Shown one piece after another: positions 11,420-22,483 of a stretch of DNA of 64,000 nucleotides. The stretch comes from Rhynchopus sp. YZ270_cl-10 (Eukaryota; Euglenozoa; Diplonemea; Diplonemida; Diplonemidae): NCBI GenBank assembly GCA_964035575.1, contig OZ037866.1:124001-188000 (forward strand), in the 5' to 3' direction. Under the pieces are notes generated by a model. The model was not told where the DNA came from. It saw only the letters and a program-made list of their open reading frames with translations, and did no database searches. The first letter of the stretch is position 1. Each line of letters starts with the position of its first letter. Made by a program: the position numbers and the translations under genes.

Positions 11420-11541
11420 TGGAGTCTGACCAGCTTGGCCTGAGGCCAAACCAGACTCACCCCTGAGTCCGCCTGGCCGGACTCAGGGGTCCGTCCAAGA
11501 GTCCGGCCAAAAGGGTCCGACCATTTTGGTCAGACTCCATC
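11420..11541. repeat. Multi-stem foldback sequence
   Basis: The outer arms GGAGTCTGACCA and TGGTCAGACTCC pair over 12 bp. Inside lie TTGGCCTGAGGCCAA, a near-palindrome, and CCCTGAGTCCG paired with CGGACTCAGGG over 11 bp. Further short GTCCGGCC/GGCCAAA words also occur. The whole could form a branched cruciform or RNA. No target duplication or coding content is seen. It may be a small foldback element or a structured RNA locus. Confidence 0.6.
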
Positions 11542-12194
11542 GTGCATGCTCACAAAAAAAAATTTTTTTTTTTTATTCGAAATGCAACGCCCTCTCATGA
11601 CAGTACAGTGTGGACCCCTACCATGCAGTCCCCACAGCCATTTCGAGGTTTGACATCAGAAGAAAAAAAAAAAACACCGTTACCTTGGCGTTCTTTGTAG
11701 GTTATATAAAAACTGTTGGAGGGAGAAAAAAATTGAAGTTATTGATGCAGGCACCTCCGACTGTCCCACGTACAATGCCAGCCATCCGGATGAAAGCACA
11801 AAGTACCCTGCGGCCAACAACAGAATATGTAAAAATGAAGCATGAGAATTGTAATGAGTGTTCCAAAAAATGGAAATAAGGGTTAGATTCATTTACGTTC
11901 AAATCAAGGAGAAAAAAACGAGATTTATTTTTGAAAGACGAACCCTTTTTAAGTCTCTCGTCACTTTGAAAAGCGGGTCGTGTGTGTGGATGTGGCGTGT
12001 TGTGAGAAAAGATCACATTATTTAATGCTTTGCAACACGAAAAAAAAAGGGTATCGTAGGCGGGGGGGCAGTGTCGTCCCCCCCGCCGGGGTTTTGGAAA
12101 ACTAAACATTTTGCCACTTAATTTGTCCTCACACAGATGAACCTAAGCCTCGAGAGCATCGTCACCTTGAAAGAAACGAAGAAAGAAAAGAAAA

Positions 12195-12362
12195 GTTTAT
12201 AAGATGACCCTAAGCCTCTCGTGTTTAGTCACCTTACAAAAAAAAAAAAGGGGTGAAATATAAAAGAAAAGTCGAAAGTGTACAACGCCTCACCGTTCAT
12301 CGGCGGACGCAAGGCACTAACTGCTTCTCCGTGGGTTATCGAACCTCCCGAGTGCACTTTTT
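12195..12362. repeat. SINE-like compound unit (family A head plus family B body)
   Basis: The A part is TATAAGATGACCCTAAGCCT continuing to CTTAGTCACCTT, with a TAAGC/GCTTA hairpin. The B part runs from GTCGAAAGTGTACAACGCCT through CGGCGGACGC and ends in a sequence whose complement reads GGAGGTTCGATAACCCACG. That is close to a Pol III box B (GGTTCGANNCC). The same A-then-B order recurs at 30105-30225. B alone recurs at 11340, 20570, 41250, 57814 and 58184. A alone recurs at 12724, 21745 and 35330. A tRNA-derived SINE is the best guess. I could not place a box A. Confidence 0.6.
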
Positions 12363-13130
12363 TCATTGGCATATACACGGAAGAAATAACCCATAATTTG
12401 AAGTCATAACAGATAGGGGCTTTGGTTGGCACTCTAAACCATATGGGTATATAGGGGAGGGAACTGAAGAAAATCATAAAACTAAAAAAAAACCCTCAAA
12501 AAAAAGGGGGGTTATAACTGTAAGGGCCGACAATGTTATTTTTGTTTCAACCCATTTTTTTTGTTTCCCCGAGAAAATATATGACAGAAAAGGGGTACCA
12601 TTGTTGACATTATTTTGCAAAAAAAAATGGCCCCAGTTTTTATTTTCCGGGGGAGCGGGAGATACTTTTTCAACATGCCTGAAAATAAGAAGTAAGAGAA
12701 CGGAGAACAGTAAAAGAAAAAGTTTTATAAGATGACCCTAAGCCTCTCATGCTTGGTCACCTTGATCACATTCGTAAAGTAAGCGAACAAAATTAAAGTA
12801 GAGTTGAAATACAAAGCCCTCTCGTGAACAGTGTACCTTGGTACATGACTGGCTGTACACCCAACCATGCAGTCCTACATCCATTTCGTGGTTTACATCT
12901 GATATGTGTGATGAAAAGATGTGCGAATTCCAAAGAGAACACAACACACTTAAACAATAGTTGACTTGAAATACAAAGCCCTCTCGTGACAATGTACCTC
13001 AAAAAAAAAGGGGAAGGAAAGAAAAAAGAAAAGATGAAATGTGCCTCTCTGTGCACACGAGTGGTTTTTTTAGCTTCTTTGCCAAGAATAAGTTTAAAAA
13101 AAAACAAAATAAGAAAAAACGAAGTTTTTT

Positions 13131-15364
13131 GAGAAAAGTTCGATTTCGGCCTCGAAAATACCCGTGACACCGATTTGTCACGGTACTTTGTCACGGAATT
13201 TTTTTGAAAGATTCGATTTCGTGACAAAAAAAAATCGATTTCGTGACAAGCCGATTTTTTCATTGACACACAAAATTCAATTTAGTGACAAATGACTTTT
13301 TTCATTGACAAAAAAAAATTCGATTTCGTGACAAATCCATTTTTTCATTGACAAAAAAATGTCATTGAAAAAAATGGAATTTGTCAAGGAAAAAGTCGTG
13401 ACAGCCAACCCGCCAGTCACTGAAAAGTGACCAGACAGCCACTTGACAAACACAAAAGAGGCCATTCTTGAGCTGTCTAGAAACCGAAGGGCAGAGACTG
13501 AAGACACAAGGTATGATAACTTTATGATTATGCAAGACTTAGTATATCGCGAACACGGTCAGGCTTGCACGCCTCTGGCCAGAGGCCAGCCCCACTAAAT
13601 GATATGCAGCAGACACTCATTGCAGATTTCATTTTCATTCGGTAAAAAATTAATGGGTGCGCACGTTTCTATACCTAATACCCCAACCCTCACCCATACA
13701 TTCCATTACACACACCAAAACAGATCGAATCCACCAGCGCATGCGACGGAAGCAGATTCAGATTGTGGTTTGATAAGCAGAGTTCGGTTATTATGGTGGT
13801 GGAAAGGGGGGTGGGAACACTTTGTCAGTCACTGCTATAGCCATTAACCAGGGAGCATAGCTAGTGCAAGAAATTCGACTTTGGAAACCTTCCGGAAAGT
13901 CTGTCCTCTGCTTCCGGAGGACTAGACACAAGAAAATATTGTTTGTTCCCCCAGAAAACCAGTGCACAATTCACACTCCTTGTGGGTGGTCTTGTTGCCT
14001 TTTCGTCATAGTAATTTTGGCCCAGGCATGCTCTTGAAGCATGACAATTTAGTGTGTATGGGGCAGGGTGTTGTTTTGTTCTGAATTCTCTTTGTTATAA
14101 CATCTAAGTCAATCGCGGGTGGTGGTTTGTGTAGCGTGAGGCACTCTTTTTAACAAACTTCCTGCAGTTGCTATGCACTGTTATTTCTTCGGATTTATCA
14201 TCATACAGCGTAACATAGTGGATTCGCCTGGTCGACACAACCTTTGATAGATATGGGATAACCAACCCCCTTCGACCCCTCGTGGGTTCACTGAACAAGC
14301 CCTAGTGGTAGTTAAACGCGATTGACATTTACATTCCTAGAGATGAAAGAACAAGATAACACTTCTGTACCCGCGCATCAAAATTGTGGAAAACTTTGCA
14401 CCCCAAACACCCTCAACAACGCCCGCCAAAAGGCGCCCCTTGTTGCTGGGAGTTGGTTCTCATGTTTGATACACTGCACAGCAGGCATTCCTCTGAGTCC
14501 AACGCATGTTTGGCCTGTCTGCGGCGTTGTACTTAAGGTGCACGAAGACAGGGTCTGGTGGTAAATTTTGCGTAGTACTGCGACGTGGTACTACGTGGGT
14601 CTGGGAACCTGGTACCTGGGTACAGGATATTTGTTGTCAAAGACATCTTCCACCATGCATTGAGGAGGGTAAGACAGTGTTCGCAGTTTCTACCTGATAG
14701 CATTACACATTTAACTTCTCCACGGGGGTCTTGGGCCGTTCATTCGGTTATACCTTGACTACCGGAAGATATTCTTGAGGCCTTTTTGGTCTCTAGAATA
14801 TCCGGTCTTCCCGAACGGAGGCACACTTTGTGTGTTACTACGACCTGGCAATTTCCAGCAGTAGGTTAAGTAATCTTTCTTGTAAATTGTTGGATCATTA
14901 TCTCCTCAGTGCATGAATGCCCCACGTGACTGGACACTTTTGTGTTTGTCATGTGGAGCTGTGGTTGCTCTTTCACGACTTTTATCCTTGTATCCAGTGT
15001 ACCCAGTACCCAGTGCCCTGTCACGACTTTTTCCGTGACAAAAAGTTTGGTTTCCTTGACAAAATCCATTTCTGTCACGACTTTTTCCGTGACAAAAAGT
15101 TCGGTTTCCTTGACAAAATCCATTTTTTCATTGACATTTTTTTGTCACTGAATTTTTGGATTTGTCACGAAATCGAATTTTTTTTTGTCAATGAAAAAAT
15201 CGGTTTGTCACGAAATCGAATTTTGTGTGTCAATGAAAAAATTGGTTTGTCACGAAATCGATTTTTTTTTGTCACGAAATCGAATCTTTCAAAAAAATTC
15301 CGTGACAAAATTCCGTGACAAATCGGTGTCACGGTAATTTTCGAGGCCGAAATCGAACTTTTCT
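13131..15364. mobile_element. 2.2-kb element with ~300-bp inverted ends built from TGTCACG repeats
   Basis: The left end (13131-13420) and right end (about 15021-15364) are inverted copies of one another. Both start from GAGAAAAGTTCGATTTCGGC and are made of repeated TGTCACGAAATCGA and TGTCAATGAAAAAA words, often as CGTGACA/TGTCACG palindromes. The interior holds the first copy of a repeat with a broken BED-finger segment. I found no clear target-site duplication. The structure fits a foldback-type or non-autonomous DNA transposon with repetitive long terminal inverted repeats. Confidence 0.7.
13805..15010 (-). mobile_element. hAT-like transposon fragment, copy 1
   Basis: This segment is closely similar along its length to 28371-29460, and its distal part to 26950-27330. 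On the minus strand around 13860-14045 it matches the start of a BED-finger reading frame that is better preserved in the second copy. This copy is shifted out of frame. The remaining ~900 bp towards higher coordinates is non-coding and would be the 5' end of the parent element. It is a broken DNA transposon relict. Confidence 0.55.
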
Positions 15365-16259
15365 CAAGTTTTTTTGACAGTGTAATTGTCTCTCGTCTCG
15401 ACACACGCGGTGACCAATGCGACCCCGGGTAACATTCTCAGCATGTAACCGTTTTTAGCATATTACGTAAAGGAAAATAGCGTGCTACCCTGGTCACATG
15501 GTCATATGTCCGTGCTCTCATGTACTGACATAAAAAAAAAAAAGAAAATCAAAAACAAAAAGGGGTGTTCACGGAGTCATCAGAACCTCTACGTGGGCTC
15601 TCTAGAACAATACGGAGTGTAATTGGCGAGCTGGGGGCCTGAGGGCTGTACATTTTTTCTTCTTTGCGTTTTTTTTTTTAAAATTATATTTCCTCCCTTT
15701 TTTTCCAAAAACTGTTTCATTTTACAAAGCCTAAATCTGAAACGATGCTGAAAAAAAAAGGGTAAAAATAAAATAAATAAAAAACGATAAAACAAAAGAA
15801 CAAAAAAAAGACCCCCAAAGGGAGAGAACAGGGGGCACCCTCATAAAGAGTGATACGGAGAAGACAGTTGAGACCTTCTTCGGTGGGAGATGTGACGAAG
15901 GCTTCAACAGCTTTTTTTTTTGCGGATAGTCTAATTGGAGAGGTTCAGTTCGAAAAGAAAAAAAAATAATACAAAATGGTGTTGGGGCAGTTTCAAATAA
16001 ATGAACCACATCAAAAGCACCGGAGGGGCGAAAGGAAAAATAAACAAAAAAAAATGAGTCTTGAAACACAAAAGCCAAATAGCAGTGCTGGGAACCTGAT
16101 AAACCTCATATAACAACAAAATAGACAAAAACGGACGCATTGCAGCACATCCATACGACTCTGTTTTTTTTATCTATTTTTTTTTTTTTTTTCGACCATC
16201 TGTTTTTCACACTGTGCGTATGTTTCTGGAGTGTCCAGGAGAGGAACTGCTCCATTTTG
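15365..16259. other. Gene-free spacer
   Basis: AT-rich spacer with many A and T runs. A repeated CACGGAG/GTACT-poor stretch carries no supportable frame. It ends in the 3' flank of the WD40 gene. Confidence 0.4.
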
Positions 16260-17540
16260 CTATGAACATGCACACGCACTTTTCGTCCTGATAAGCTTTG
16301 GCCTCCTCCTCGGGCGCTCTCTCGAAGCACCGTTAGAGAAACTCTGCGGGGACGACGCGTCTGTGCTAAGGTCCTCTTCACTGCTGTCGGCGATGACGGT
16401 TTCGACCCAGGAGTCTGTGGGGGAGACGAACACCGAGTCGACGTCGGCACAGACCACATGCCTCATGTCATGCGAGACACTGACAGTGTACGCGTTGAGC
16501 GCATGGTCCAACCAGCCCGCACACACTGCACGCGGTGCGTCCCATTTGATCAGGTTTTTTTCGTCGCCGGTTGCAGCAGAAAAGACGTACCCGCCACAGT
16601 GGCTCCAACACAGATCCGCAACTTCTTCTACGTGCCCGCAGAGGGTTGCGAGATGCGCACCGTTCGCTGTGCTCAGCAGCACCACATCGCATCCCACCGC
16701 AACCGCGAGGTGCTTGCCACACGGCGAAAACTCCATGCACACCGCCTTCCCTTCGGGAAGCGTGGGGACGACTAACTCCCTCACGACATCCCCGGTTTGC
16801 AGGTCAAACAGATGAAGGCAGTCCGACAGGCATGCGACCCATGAGGTGCATGGTGATACTCGAACACACGTTGCCGGCTCAGAGATGCGCAGCACACATT
16901 CAAACTCACCCACAATGCGGTGCACGAAGGTGTCCCAGCCTGCTGCTATCAGATACTCCCCACAGGGCGTCGCCGACAATGATTCGATACTACAGTCATG
17001 CCGGATGGCACCAACGCAACAGAGGGTGTCACGCTCCACCACTGTCACACGGTTGTCTTCTGTCGCATAGGCCACATGACGGTTTGTGATGGTCACAGTG
17101 CGCACTTCTCTGTTCGAGGCAGTTCGCTTGCGAGAACCGGTTTGCAAATCAATGACGTGCACGCCAGTCGGGGAGTACCAGCTGCAGAAGGCGTAATAGC
17201 GTCCACAAGGGGACAGCGCGCCGCAGGTCACGTCTTCGCTGGCGAAGCGTGTGCCCTCCTTCCACTCTGGTGTCTCTGCTGAGAACTCTGCAAGTATCGT
17301 TTCCCCAGCAACCACCCCAAAGGACGTAAGAGAATGTGTCCCCGGCAGATCGACCCCAAGCTCCGCAAACCCTTCTCCTGTCTTCCTGAAAAGCCGTGTC
17401 CTCTCTGGCGGTGGTGGTGTGTCTGTCTGTGGAAACGCACGTAGTGCTGCCTTTGTCTTGAGCGAGGCAATCGTCTCTTTTGCAGTGACAGACACATGAA
17501 ACCATTTCCCGGTTGCCAGACACACCACTTTCACGTCCAT
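16260..17540 (-). CDS. Ubiquitin-like plus WD40 beta-propeller protein
   Basis: The product is 426 residues from the ATG at 17540. An earlier in-frame ATG at 17621 would only add a Pro-rich, non-conserved leader. Residues 1-85 resemble a ubiquitin-like fold (VKVVCLATGKWFHVSVTAKE, then SLKTKAALRAF, with TRLFRKTGEGFAELG as the later strands). Residues about 100-380 carry five to seven degenerate WD repeats, recognisable by SPCGRYYAFCSW, TPCGEYLIAAGWD, SPCGKHLAVAVG and HCGGYVFSAATGDEKNLIKWD. The tail is Ser/Asp-rich, then basic. Such proteins act as scaffolds in many complexes. The combination does not identify a named family for me. It ends in TAG. A G-run/TTTACA motif lies 25-43 bases upstream of the ATG. 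Confidence 0.8.
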   Translation of the reverse strand: MDVKVVCLATGKWFHVSVTAKETIASLKTKAALRAFPQTDTPPPPERTRLFRKTGEGFAELGVDLPGTHSLTSFGVVAGETILAEFSAETPEWKEGTRFASEDVTCGALSPCGRYYAFCSWYSPTGVHVIDLQTGSRKRTASNREVRTVTITNRHVAYATEDNRVTVVERDTLCCVGAIRHDCSIESLSATPCGEYLIAAGWDTFVHRIVGEFECVLRISEPATCVRVSPCTSWVACLSDCLHLFDLQTGDVVRELVVPTLPEGKAVCMEFSPCGKHLAVAVGCDVVLLSTANGAHLATLCGHVEEVADLCWSHCGGYVFSAATGDEKNLIKWDAPRAVCAGWLDHALNAYTVSVSHDMRHVVCADVDSVFVSPTDSWVETVIADSSEEDLSTDASSPQSFSNGASRERPRRRPKLIRTKSACACS

Positions 17541-18430
17541 TTGTGGGGGAGGGAGGGGACGAGAGGGGGGGGTGTAAAGTAAGCTGATGGATTGGGGTGG
17601 GTGTGGGGCAAGGAGGTACAAAAAAAGGGTGGAAGTAGAAAAACATAAGAAAAAGGGTTGTACTAATTTGGGTAGTCATATGGGAGAGGAACGCATTGGG
17701 GTAGGCAGGGTTGTACTCAGTTGGATTTGGTTTGCACGCATCTGCACCTTGGCAGGCCAAACCACACCGCACAACACGAGAACAGTCACACGGTTGGGGA
17801 TGAAAGGACTTATTTGACACGCACCTTCCGCTTGTTCGCAGTCTGTCAGGAACAGAACGCAAACAGTGAAAAAGGGAGGTGAAGAAAGATGCAATGTCAC
17901 ATAACGCAAATTTTGCGGATGTCAACACAGTACGCTGAGCGCGCTAACACCTCTCTGCATCGGAGGGACGGACACAAAAACATCAGAACACAACATACGC
18001 AAACCATTGTCGCAAAAGACAACAAACGGCAACACGTAGATTTGTGCTTCGTTATGTGAACGAATGCATCAATGATCCGCAGATGCAAAGAGGCGCTATG
18101 AGAGGGGAGAGGGGTGAGTCTGCACTTCTGCCTGTGAAGCACACATTCCGGCAGTGCCCTCTGCCTTACAGTTGGCAAAGACACCTCTGAAACATATGAA
18201 CACGAGACGAGAAACCACATGGCGCTTTCATGCACAAAATACACAAAACGAGAAGACGAAACACTGCTGAAAGAACAGTGGCACGTGCAGACTGGGTACG
18301 GAACAAAACGGTGGAGGAAGGGAAAAGGTGCAAAAACAGGCACCATTTTATTTTGAAATGTTGGGGAGGGTCGCAAAGAAATAACGAAAACTAAGAAGAA
18401 GGGACATGTCTCCCACAGACAGTTGTACTA
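17541..18430. other. Spacer between WD40 and esterase genes
   Basis: This is the promoter side of the WD40 gene and 3' side of the esterase gene. A 159-codon minus-strand frame at 17897-18376 lacks domain character and is not called. I see no repeats of the dispersed families here. Confidence 0.4.
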
Positions 18431-20395
18431 TCATGCATCACATGTAGCAGGTGCAAGACACTTGCATTTGTTGTTCTCAAATGTGGCAAAGAACTGGTTC
18501 CCAGGAAGGTTGGTCGAGTCTGTCATGATCGGGCACGCACCAGGTGTGCAGGCAAGGTAGCCGTCCTGGAAGCGTGCGTCGGCACAGCAGAAGTCGAGTG
18601 TGTCCATCCACGCGTACTTCACAGCGAAGACACCGCCAGTGGTGTTCACTGCACTCAGGTCAATCTCAACTGTGTTGGTGCCCGTCAGACGGAGGGGGGC
18701 AGACTGCCACATCTCGTTAGGCTTGAACGACCCGGTCACTGGCCCCGTCGTGTCACCCTTGGCCAGCTCCTCTGCAGAAGGTCTGTACAGGTCTTCCGGC
18801 CCGACGTCGCAGTGCGGCACACCGTTCAGGTTGCCCCACTGCGAGCACCCACACGAGGACGCGTTGGCACCGACGTACGCACCCGTGCACACCATCATCG
18901 ACTGCGAGTCTGTCACACCGGTCCCGTTGAATGCCTGCAGCATCACCTTGTCGTTGCGCAGCAGTGTAGTGTTGTAGCGGATGGCAACCGTCTGTGCAGA
19001 TGCGTCCAGCGTGCATCCCGCCAGAGTCGGGCCTGTGAACGTGTCCGTGCCCCCGAGCATCAGGTTCTTGTAGGCAGTCGCAAGACGGCGGCCCACAGGC
19101 CACTTCAGACGCGGGTGGATCGGTGCGTTCAGCATGAACCCCACGTCGTGCAGCAGCGCCAAGGGGTACATCGGGCGGAGTGCAGGTGCCCACGTCGACA
19201 CGTTCTACTGGATGCAGTCAGGCCCCCACAGGGTCGGGTCAGGGTTGGAGCAGTTGTGCGTGCCAAGCCCCTTCATCGCCCACGGGTCACCGATGTCGTA
19301 GGCGTGTGCAAGGTATGTGTTCGGCATCTTCTCGTTCGGGAGCACCCCGTAGTTCCCGGTCTGTGCCCAGCGGAAGTGCGACATGTGGGGCTGGTGTCCC
19401 TCTGCACCCCCTGCAGCAAGCGACACAATCCCAAACGAGGCAAGCGGGTCTGTTGTCCCGGGCACCGCCGACCACACCTGGCGCCACAGCTCCACAATCG
19501 CCACCTGGAAGCATCCGTAGCCCGCTCCTGTTGCAGAGCTTCCCGGGTTCCCGCCCACGTTGTTCTCACCCTGGTACCACACAAACCCGTTCACCGACAT
19601 GTTCACGAAGGGTGCCACCATGCCGTAGTACAGCCCAGAGTGGTTTGGTGAGTCCGGGTCTGTGCACGACGCATAGGTAGAGTTGTCCACCCACGCCTCA
19701 ATCTGCGTCCCGCCAACAGCTGACTCGATCACACCGAAAGGCACGCTCTCGTCCGTCATGTCCACCAGGTTCATCGCGAAGTACATGCACGCTGCCGAGA
19801 AGGACTGGTACGGGTTCCCAAACTTTCTGTTCTCCTCGTCCGGCTGTGCCGACGCGTACGTCACGTTGTACCACGACCCCCCGCCACGGTTTGTGTACTC
19901 CGGGGTGTACGAAGACGCGCCGTTAAACTCGAAGAAGCGGATGTTCCCGTAGCGCCCACCCGCAATGGCTTCCGCAGTCGTGTTGTGCGAGAAGGACTTG
20001 GCCACCGGGACCTGCATGTTGCTCTGCCCACTGCAGAAGAAGACGTCTCCAAAGGTCACACGCGACAGCACGAGAGGCACGTCCGACGAGTTGCACCCAG
20101 CCGTGCACGTGGCCGTGATTGTGTAGTCGCCCCCTGCTGCCGCGGGCTGCAGGAACGCCTTGAACGCACCGTCAAACACCGCCGCCTCCACTGTGTAGCT
20201 GTCCGTCCCAGACACTGCCACGGACACCGACACGTTCCCCTCGGGGACTGTCCCGTACACAGCAGCCTTCGCAGGTTTGCGCTGCAGCACCATGTCGCTT
20301 GAGAACCCACTGCTGAAGGTGAAGGCAGGTGTCGGCTTGCCTGCATTGCACTGCACACACAGTAACGCCGCAACGGCAACGGCCATCGCGTGCAT
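18431..20395 (-). pseudogene. Secreted sialate O-acetylesterase-like gene with one in-frame TAG
   Basis: One continuous frame of 655 codons is interrupted only by TAG at codon 397 (19205-19207). The N-terminus is a signal peptide followed by FSSDMVLQRKPAKAAVYG, typical of the sialate O-acetylesterase/SASA family. FCSGQSNMQVP holds the nucleophile Ser (about residue 125). GVIESAVGGTQIEAW, VWYQGENNVGG and, after the stop, IHPRLKWPVGRRLA (the catalytic His region, about residue 427) follow in the expected order. The rest is Cys-rich and probably extracellular. The enzyme family removes O-acetyl groups from sialic acids or related sugars. Homology continues smoothly across the TAG (CIQ, stop, NVSTW). 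This may be a recent loss-of-function allele, stop read-through or a sequencing error. A truncated product would lack the catalytic His. Confidence 0.8.
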
Positions 20396-20417
20396 GGTTT
20401 GGTGTATGGGGGTTGTG

Positions 20418-20425
20418 CTTTATAC
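20418..20425 (-). promoter_or_regulatory. TATA-like box of the esterase gene
   Basis: On the minus strand GTATAAAG lies 22-30 bases before the ATG, followed by a C5 run. The placement suggests a very short 5' untranslated region. The call rests on position and sequence only. Confidence 0.3.
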
Positions 20426-20877
20426 AAAAATGTGTAACTGTGTGGTGTGGTGGTGTAGGGTGGTTCGCTTAGAGTGCGGAAGGTGAAAGAGATGAAGAGA
20501 CAGACAAGACCACTTTGCATGGTGGCTGACCGTTATCAGAGTATCAACAATAAAAAAAGAAAAAAAAGAGAAGTTGAAAGTGCAAACACCTCTCCGTTCA
20601 TCAGCGGACGCAGGCACTGGTTCTCCACGGTGTCGAACCCCAGAGAGCACTTCATTGGTATGCACACGGTTGTCACGAGAATAAAAACTACGGTGTCAAT
20701 AGCTATCTTCACACAGGAAAACGGGAAACGAAACAGGGGGAGAGTTCGTTAGTTGTACGCTTCCACTTTCTTTTGAAAAGCATGAGTGCCTCGCATGGGC
20801 AGCAGCACAGTATTGCTGTCTAAAGGGGTTTCCCCCTAAGACCCCCCCCCCCCCACCACCGCCACCCCCGAGAAGGC
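20426..20877. other. Spacer with a family B repeat
   Basis: A good family B copy spans about 20570-20665. Its complement contains GGGGTTCGACACC (box B-like). A C13 run precedes the HCNGP gene end (20841-20854). There is no gene. Confidence 0.5.
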
Positions 20878-21453
20878 TTATTTTTTCACGCCACTCTTCC
20901 TGGAAAACCCACCCCCGCCTCCGCCTGCGGGCTTGGCAGCAGCCTCAGCTGCAGCGATGTTTGCAGACACGACCTCAGTGCGGTCATCCTGTGGGGATGT
21001 GTGTGTTGACAGCAAAAGTTGGTGCCGGCTGTTGAAATTCATTTGGGTGGGGGACACTCTCTCAGGGAATCACTCCCTCGGGATGATCAATCAGGGTCAT
21101 ACCTTGACTATGCCGTTTGGGTTCGCGGGACCAGGTGGTGCCCATGTTGTGGTGGGGAGGTTGGTTGCGTATTCGTCGATCCCATATCGCCGTACGATTG
21201 TAGGAAGCACGTCGGGGCACGCAAAGTCACTGCGTGTACGCAGCTGCTGGGTAACCGTCTTGCCGGAGCTCAGGGCCTTGAGGTATCCATCGATCTGTCG
21301 CCGCATGTCCTCGGGGCACTCCTCTGCAGGCACAACTGCAGGCAGCCCAGACAGCTCCGCCAACTCCTCCAGCCCACTCCGCTCCACGCGCGCCTTCTTT
21401 ACATCAGCCGCGTCACGTTCACTCGACCCATCACGTTCTCTTTTCTCAGCCAT
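20878..21453 (-). CDS. HCNGP/SAP30BP-family nuclear protein, two exons
   Basis: Exon 1 is 21103-21453 and exon 2 is 20878-20988. The 114-base intron begins GTATGA and ends CCCCACAG. The junction is phase 0, giving 153 residues. The N-terminus is basic (AEKRERDGSS, ADVKKARVER). The HCNGP-type domain follows at residues about 45-105: CPEDMRRQIDGYLKAL, then LRTRSDFACPDVLPTIVRRY and GIDEYATNLP. These match the family pattern of a short helical pair ending in a gIDe.gTN motif. Exon 2 adds an Ala/Gly-rich, basic tail. Human SAP30BP is a nuclear protein linked to transcriptional repression and splicing. The role here is inferred from the family. The frame opens upstream of 21453, but MAEKRER is the natural start. 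Confidence 0.8.
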
Positions 21454-21851
21454 GGGGCTGTCTTGTGTATTCCCCTCTGGATGAATTCGTGTAGGTACTG
21501 ATAAGAGTTTGAAAGTGGGGGTCTGAACACAAAGAGGAATCCCTGGGTAATAGGATCTGGGGCGGGGGTCGCTTTTTTGATAATATGTCCGTATTTTTTT
21601 TTTTTTTAACCCCAGAGAAAAACATCTAGCTGGGGTGAAGAAAGAAAACAAATTGTACCACGTAAGTGGTATAGGGGGGCTATCCCTGCTTTATTCAGAA
21701 ACATAGCGTAGGTGGAGAAGGGCGGGGACAAAAAGAAAGATTTATAAGATGATCCTAAGCCTCTCGCGCTTAGTCACCTTGGGGGAAAAATGTTGCTTGA
21801 TTTGACCACATCTGTATCACGGTAAGGCAGTCAAGTTTCCCCCCCCCCCCC
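21454..21851. other. Spacer with family A repeat and C18 run
   Basis: This is the 5' flank of the HCNGP gene, with a family A unit at about 21738-21782. A run of 18 C (21839-21856) abuts and overlaps the left end of the hAT element. No gene is seen. Confidence 0.5.
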
Positions 21852-22372
21852 CCCCCTAGGCATACCTAGAAAGCGAATATGATATTCGGCCTATATTCGG
21901 ATCCAAAATTCTTGGGCCATATTCGGCCTATATTCGGATCCGAATATCGTATTCGGATCCGAATATAGGCCGAATATGCATATTCGGCCTATATTCGGAT
22001 CCGAATATAGGCCGAATATCATATTCGCCCTATATTCGGATCCGAATACACAGAATCTAGACTGCAGAAAGGGTGTGAGTGAGTTTGGATGGGGGTGGGT
22101 GGGGACATGAGGTAGCGAAACGCGTGTATTGGGGGGTGGGTGTGGGGGTCTTTTGATGATCGGTGTCTTTGCAAAAACAAGAGAAGTTGAAAGCACAAAA
22201 AGCACTGTTGATGGAAAAGAGGCAATACAGAAAGTATCAAGGCTGTCCTTACAGACGCATGCCAAAGCGTCCGCCACGTGGGTGTGGACTTAAGATTGAA
22301 GTAGTAGTAGGAGTAGTGCAAACAAAGAGGGGTTTTTTTTTGTTTTTTTTTTTTGTTTGCTCATGAAAAAGC

Positions 22373-22483
22373 AGCTCGAGATGATACCAGCATTTAGAAC
22401 ACTGGTATCATCTCGAGCTCCTCGGCGAGAGGCTCACAGTCGGAATCTGACGATTCCGACTGCTCCACCGCCTCGCCGAGGAG
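22373..22483. other. Tandem perfect hairpins spanning the transposase stop
   Basis: Hairpin 1 pairs 22373-22390 with 22402-22419, 18 bp with an 11-base loop that contains the stop codon. Hairpin 2 pairs 22418-22429 with 22472-22483 (12 bp). It encloses a third stem, 22437-22447 with 22452-22462 (11 bp, 4-base loop). All stems are perfect. The second structure is coding (Glu/Ser-rich C-terminus). A role in mRNA 3' end formation, stability or DNA recognition is conceivable. Confidence 0.85.

Larger units (their letters stand above)
10188..13124. other. Gene-free spacer packed with short repeats
   Basis: There is no supported gene. In order it holds a C-run/ATAAC motif upstream of the MsrA gene (10243-10254) and a 10-bp hairpin AGTGTAGCTG/CAGCTACACT near 10509-10543. 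A family B copy follows at about 11340-11395, then a multi-stem foldback at 11420-11541. Family D is at 11580-11660 and family C at 11737-11860. A joined A+B unit is at 12195-12362, with further A and D units at 12724-12905 and 12960-13000. Confidence 0.55.

Noticed and set aside
17897-18376. 159-codon minus-strand frame between the WD40 and esterase genes
   Set aside because: It is Cys/Ser/Phe-rich without domain pattern and sits where untranslated flanks are expected.
19205-19207. Reassignment of TAG to glutamine
   Set aside because: The WD40 gene appears to terminate at TAG, other genes use TAA and TGA, and no other in-frame TAG was needed to extend a gene.
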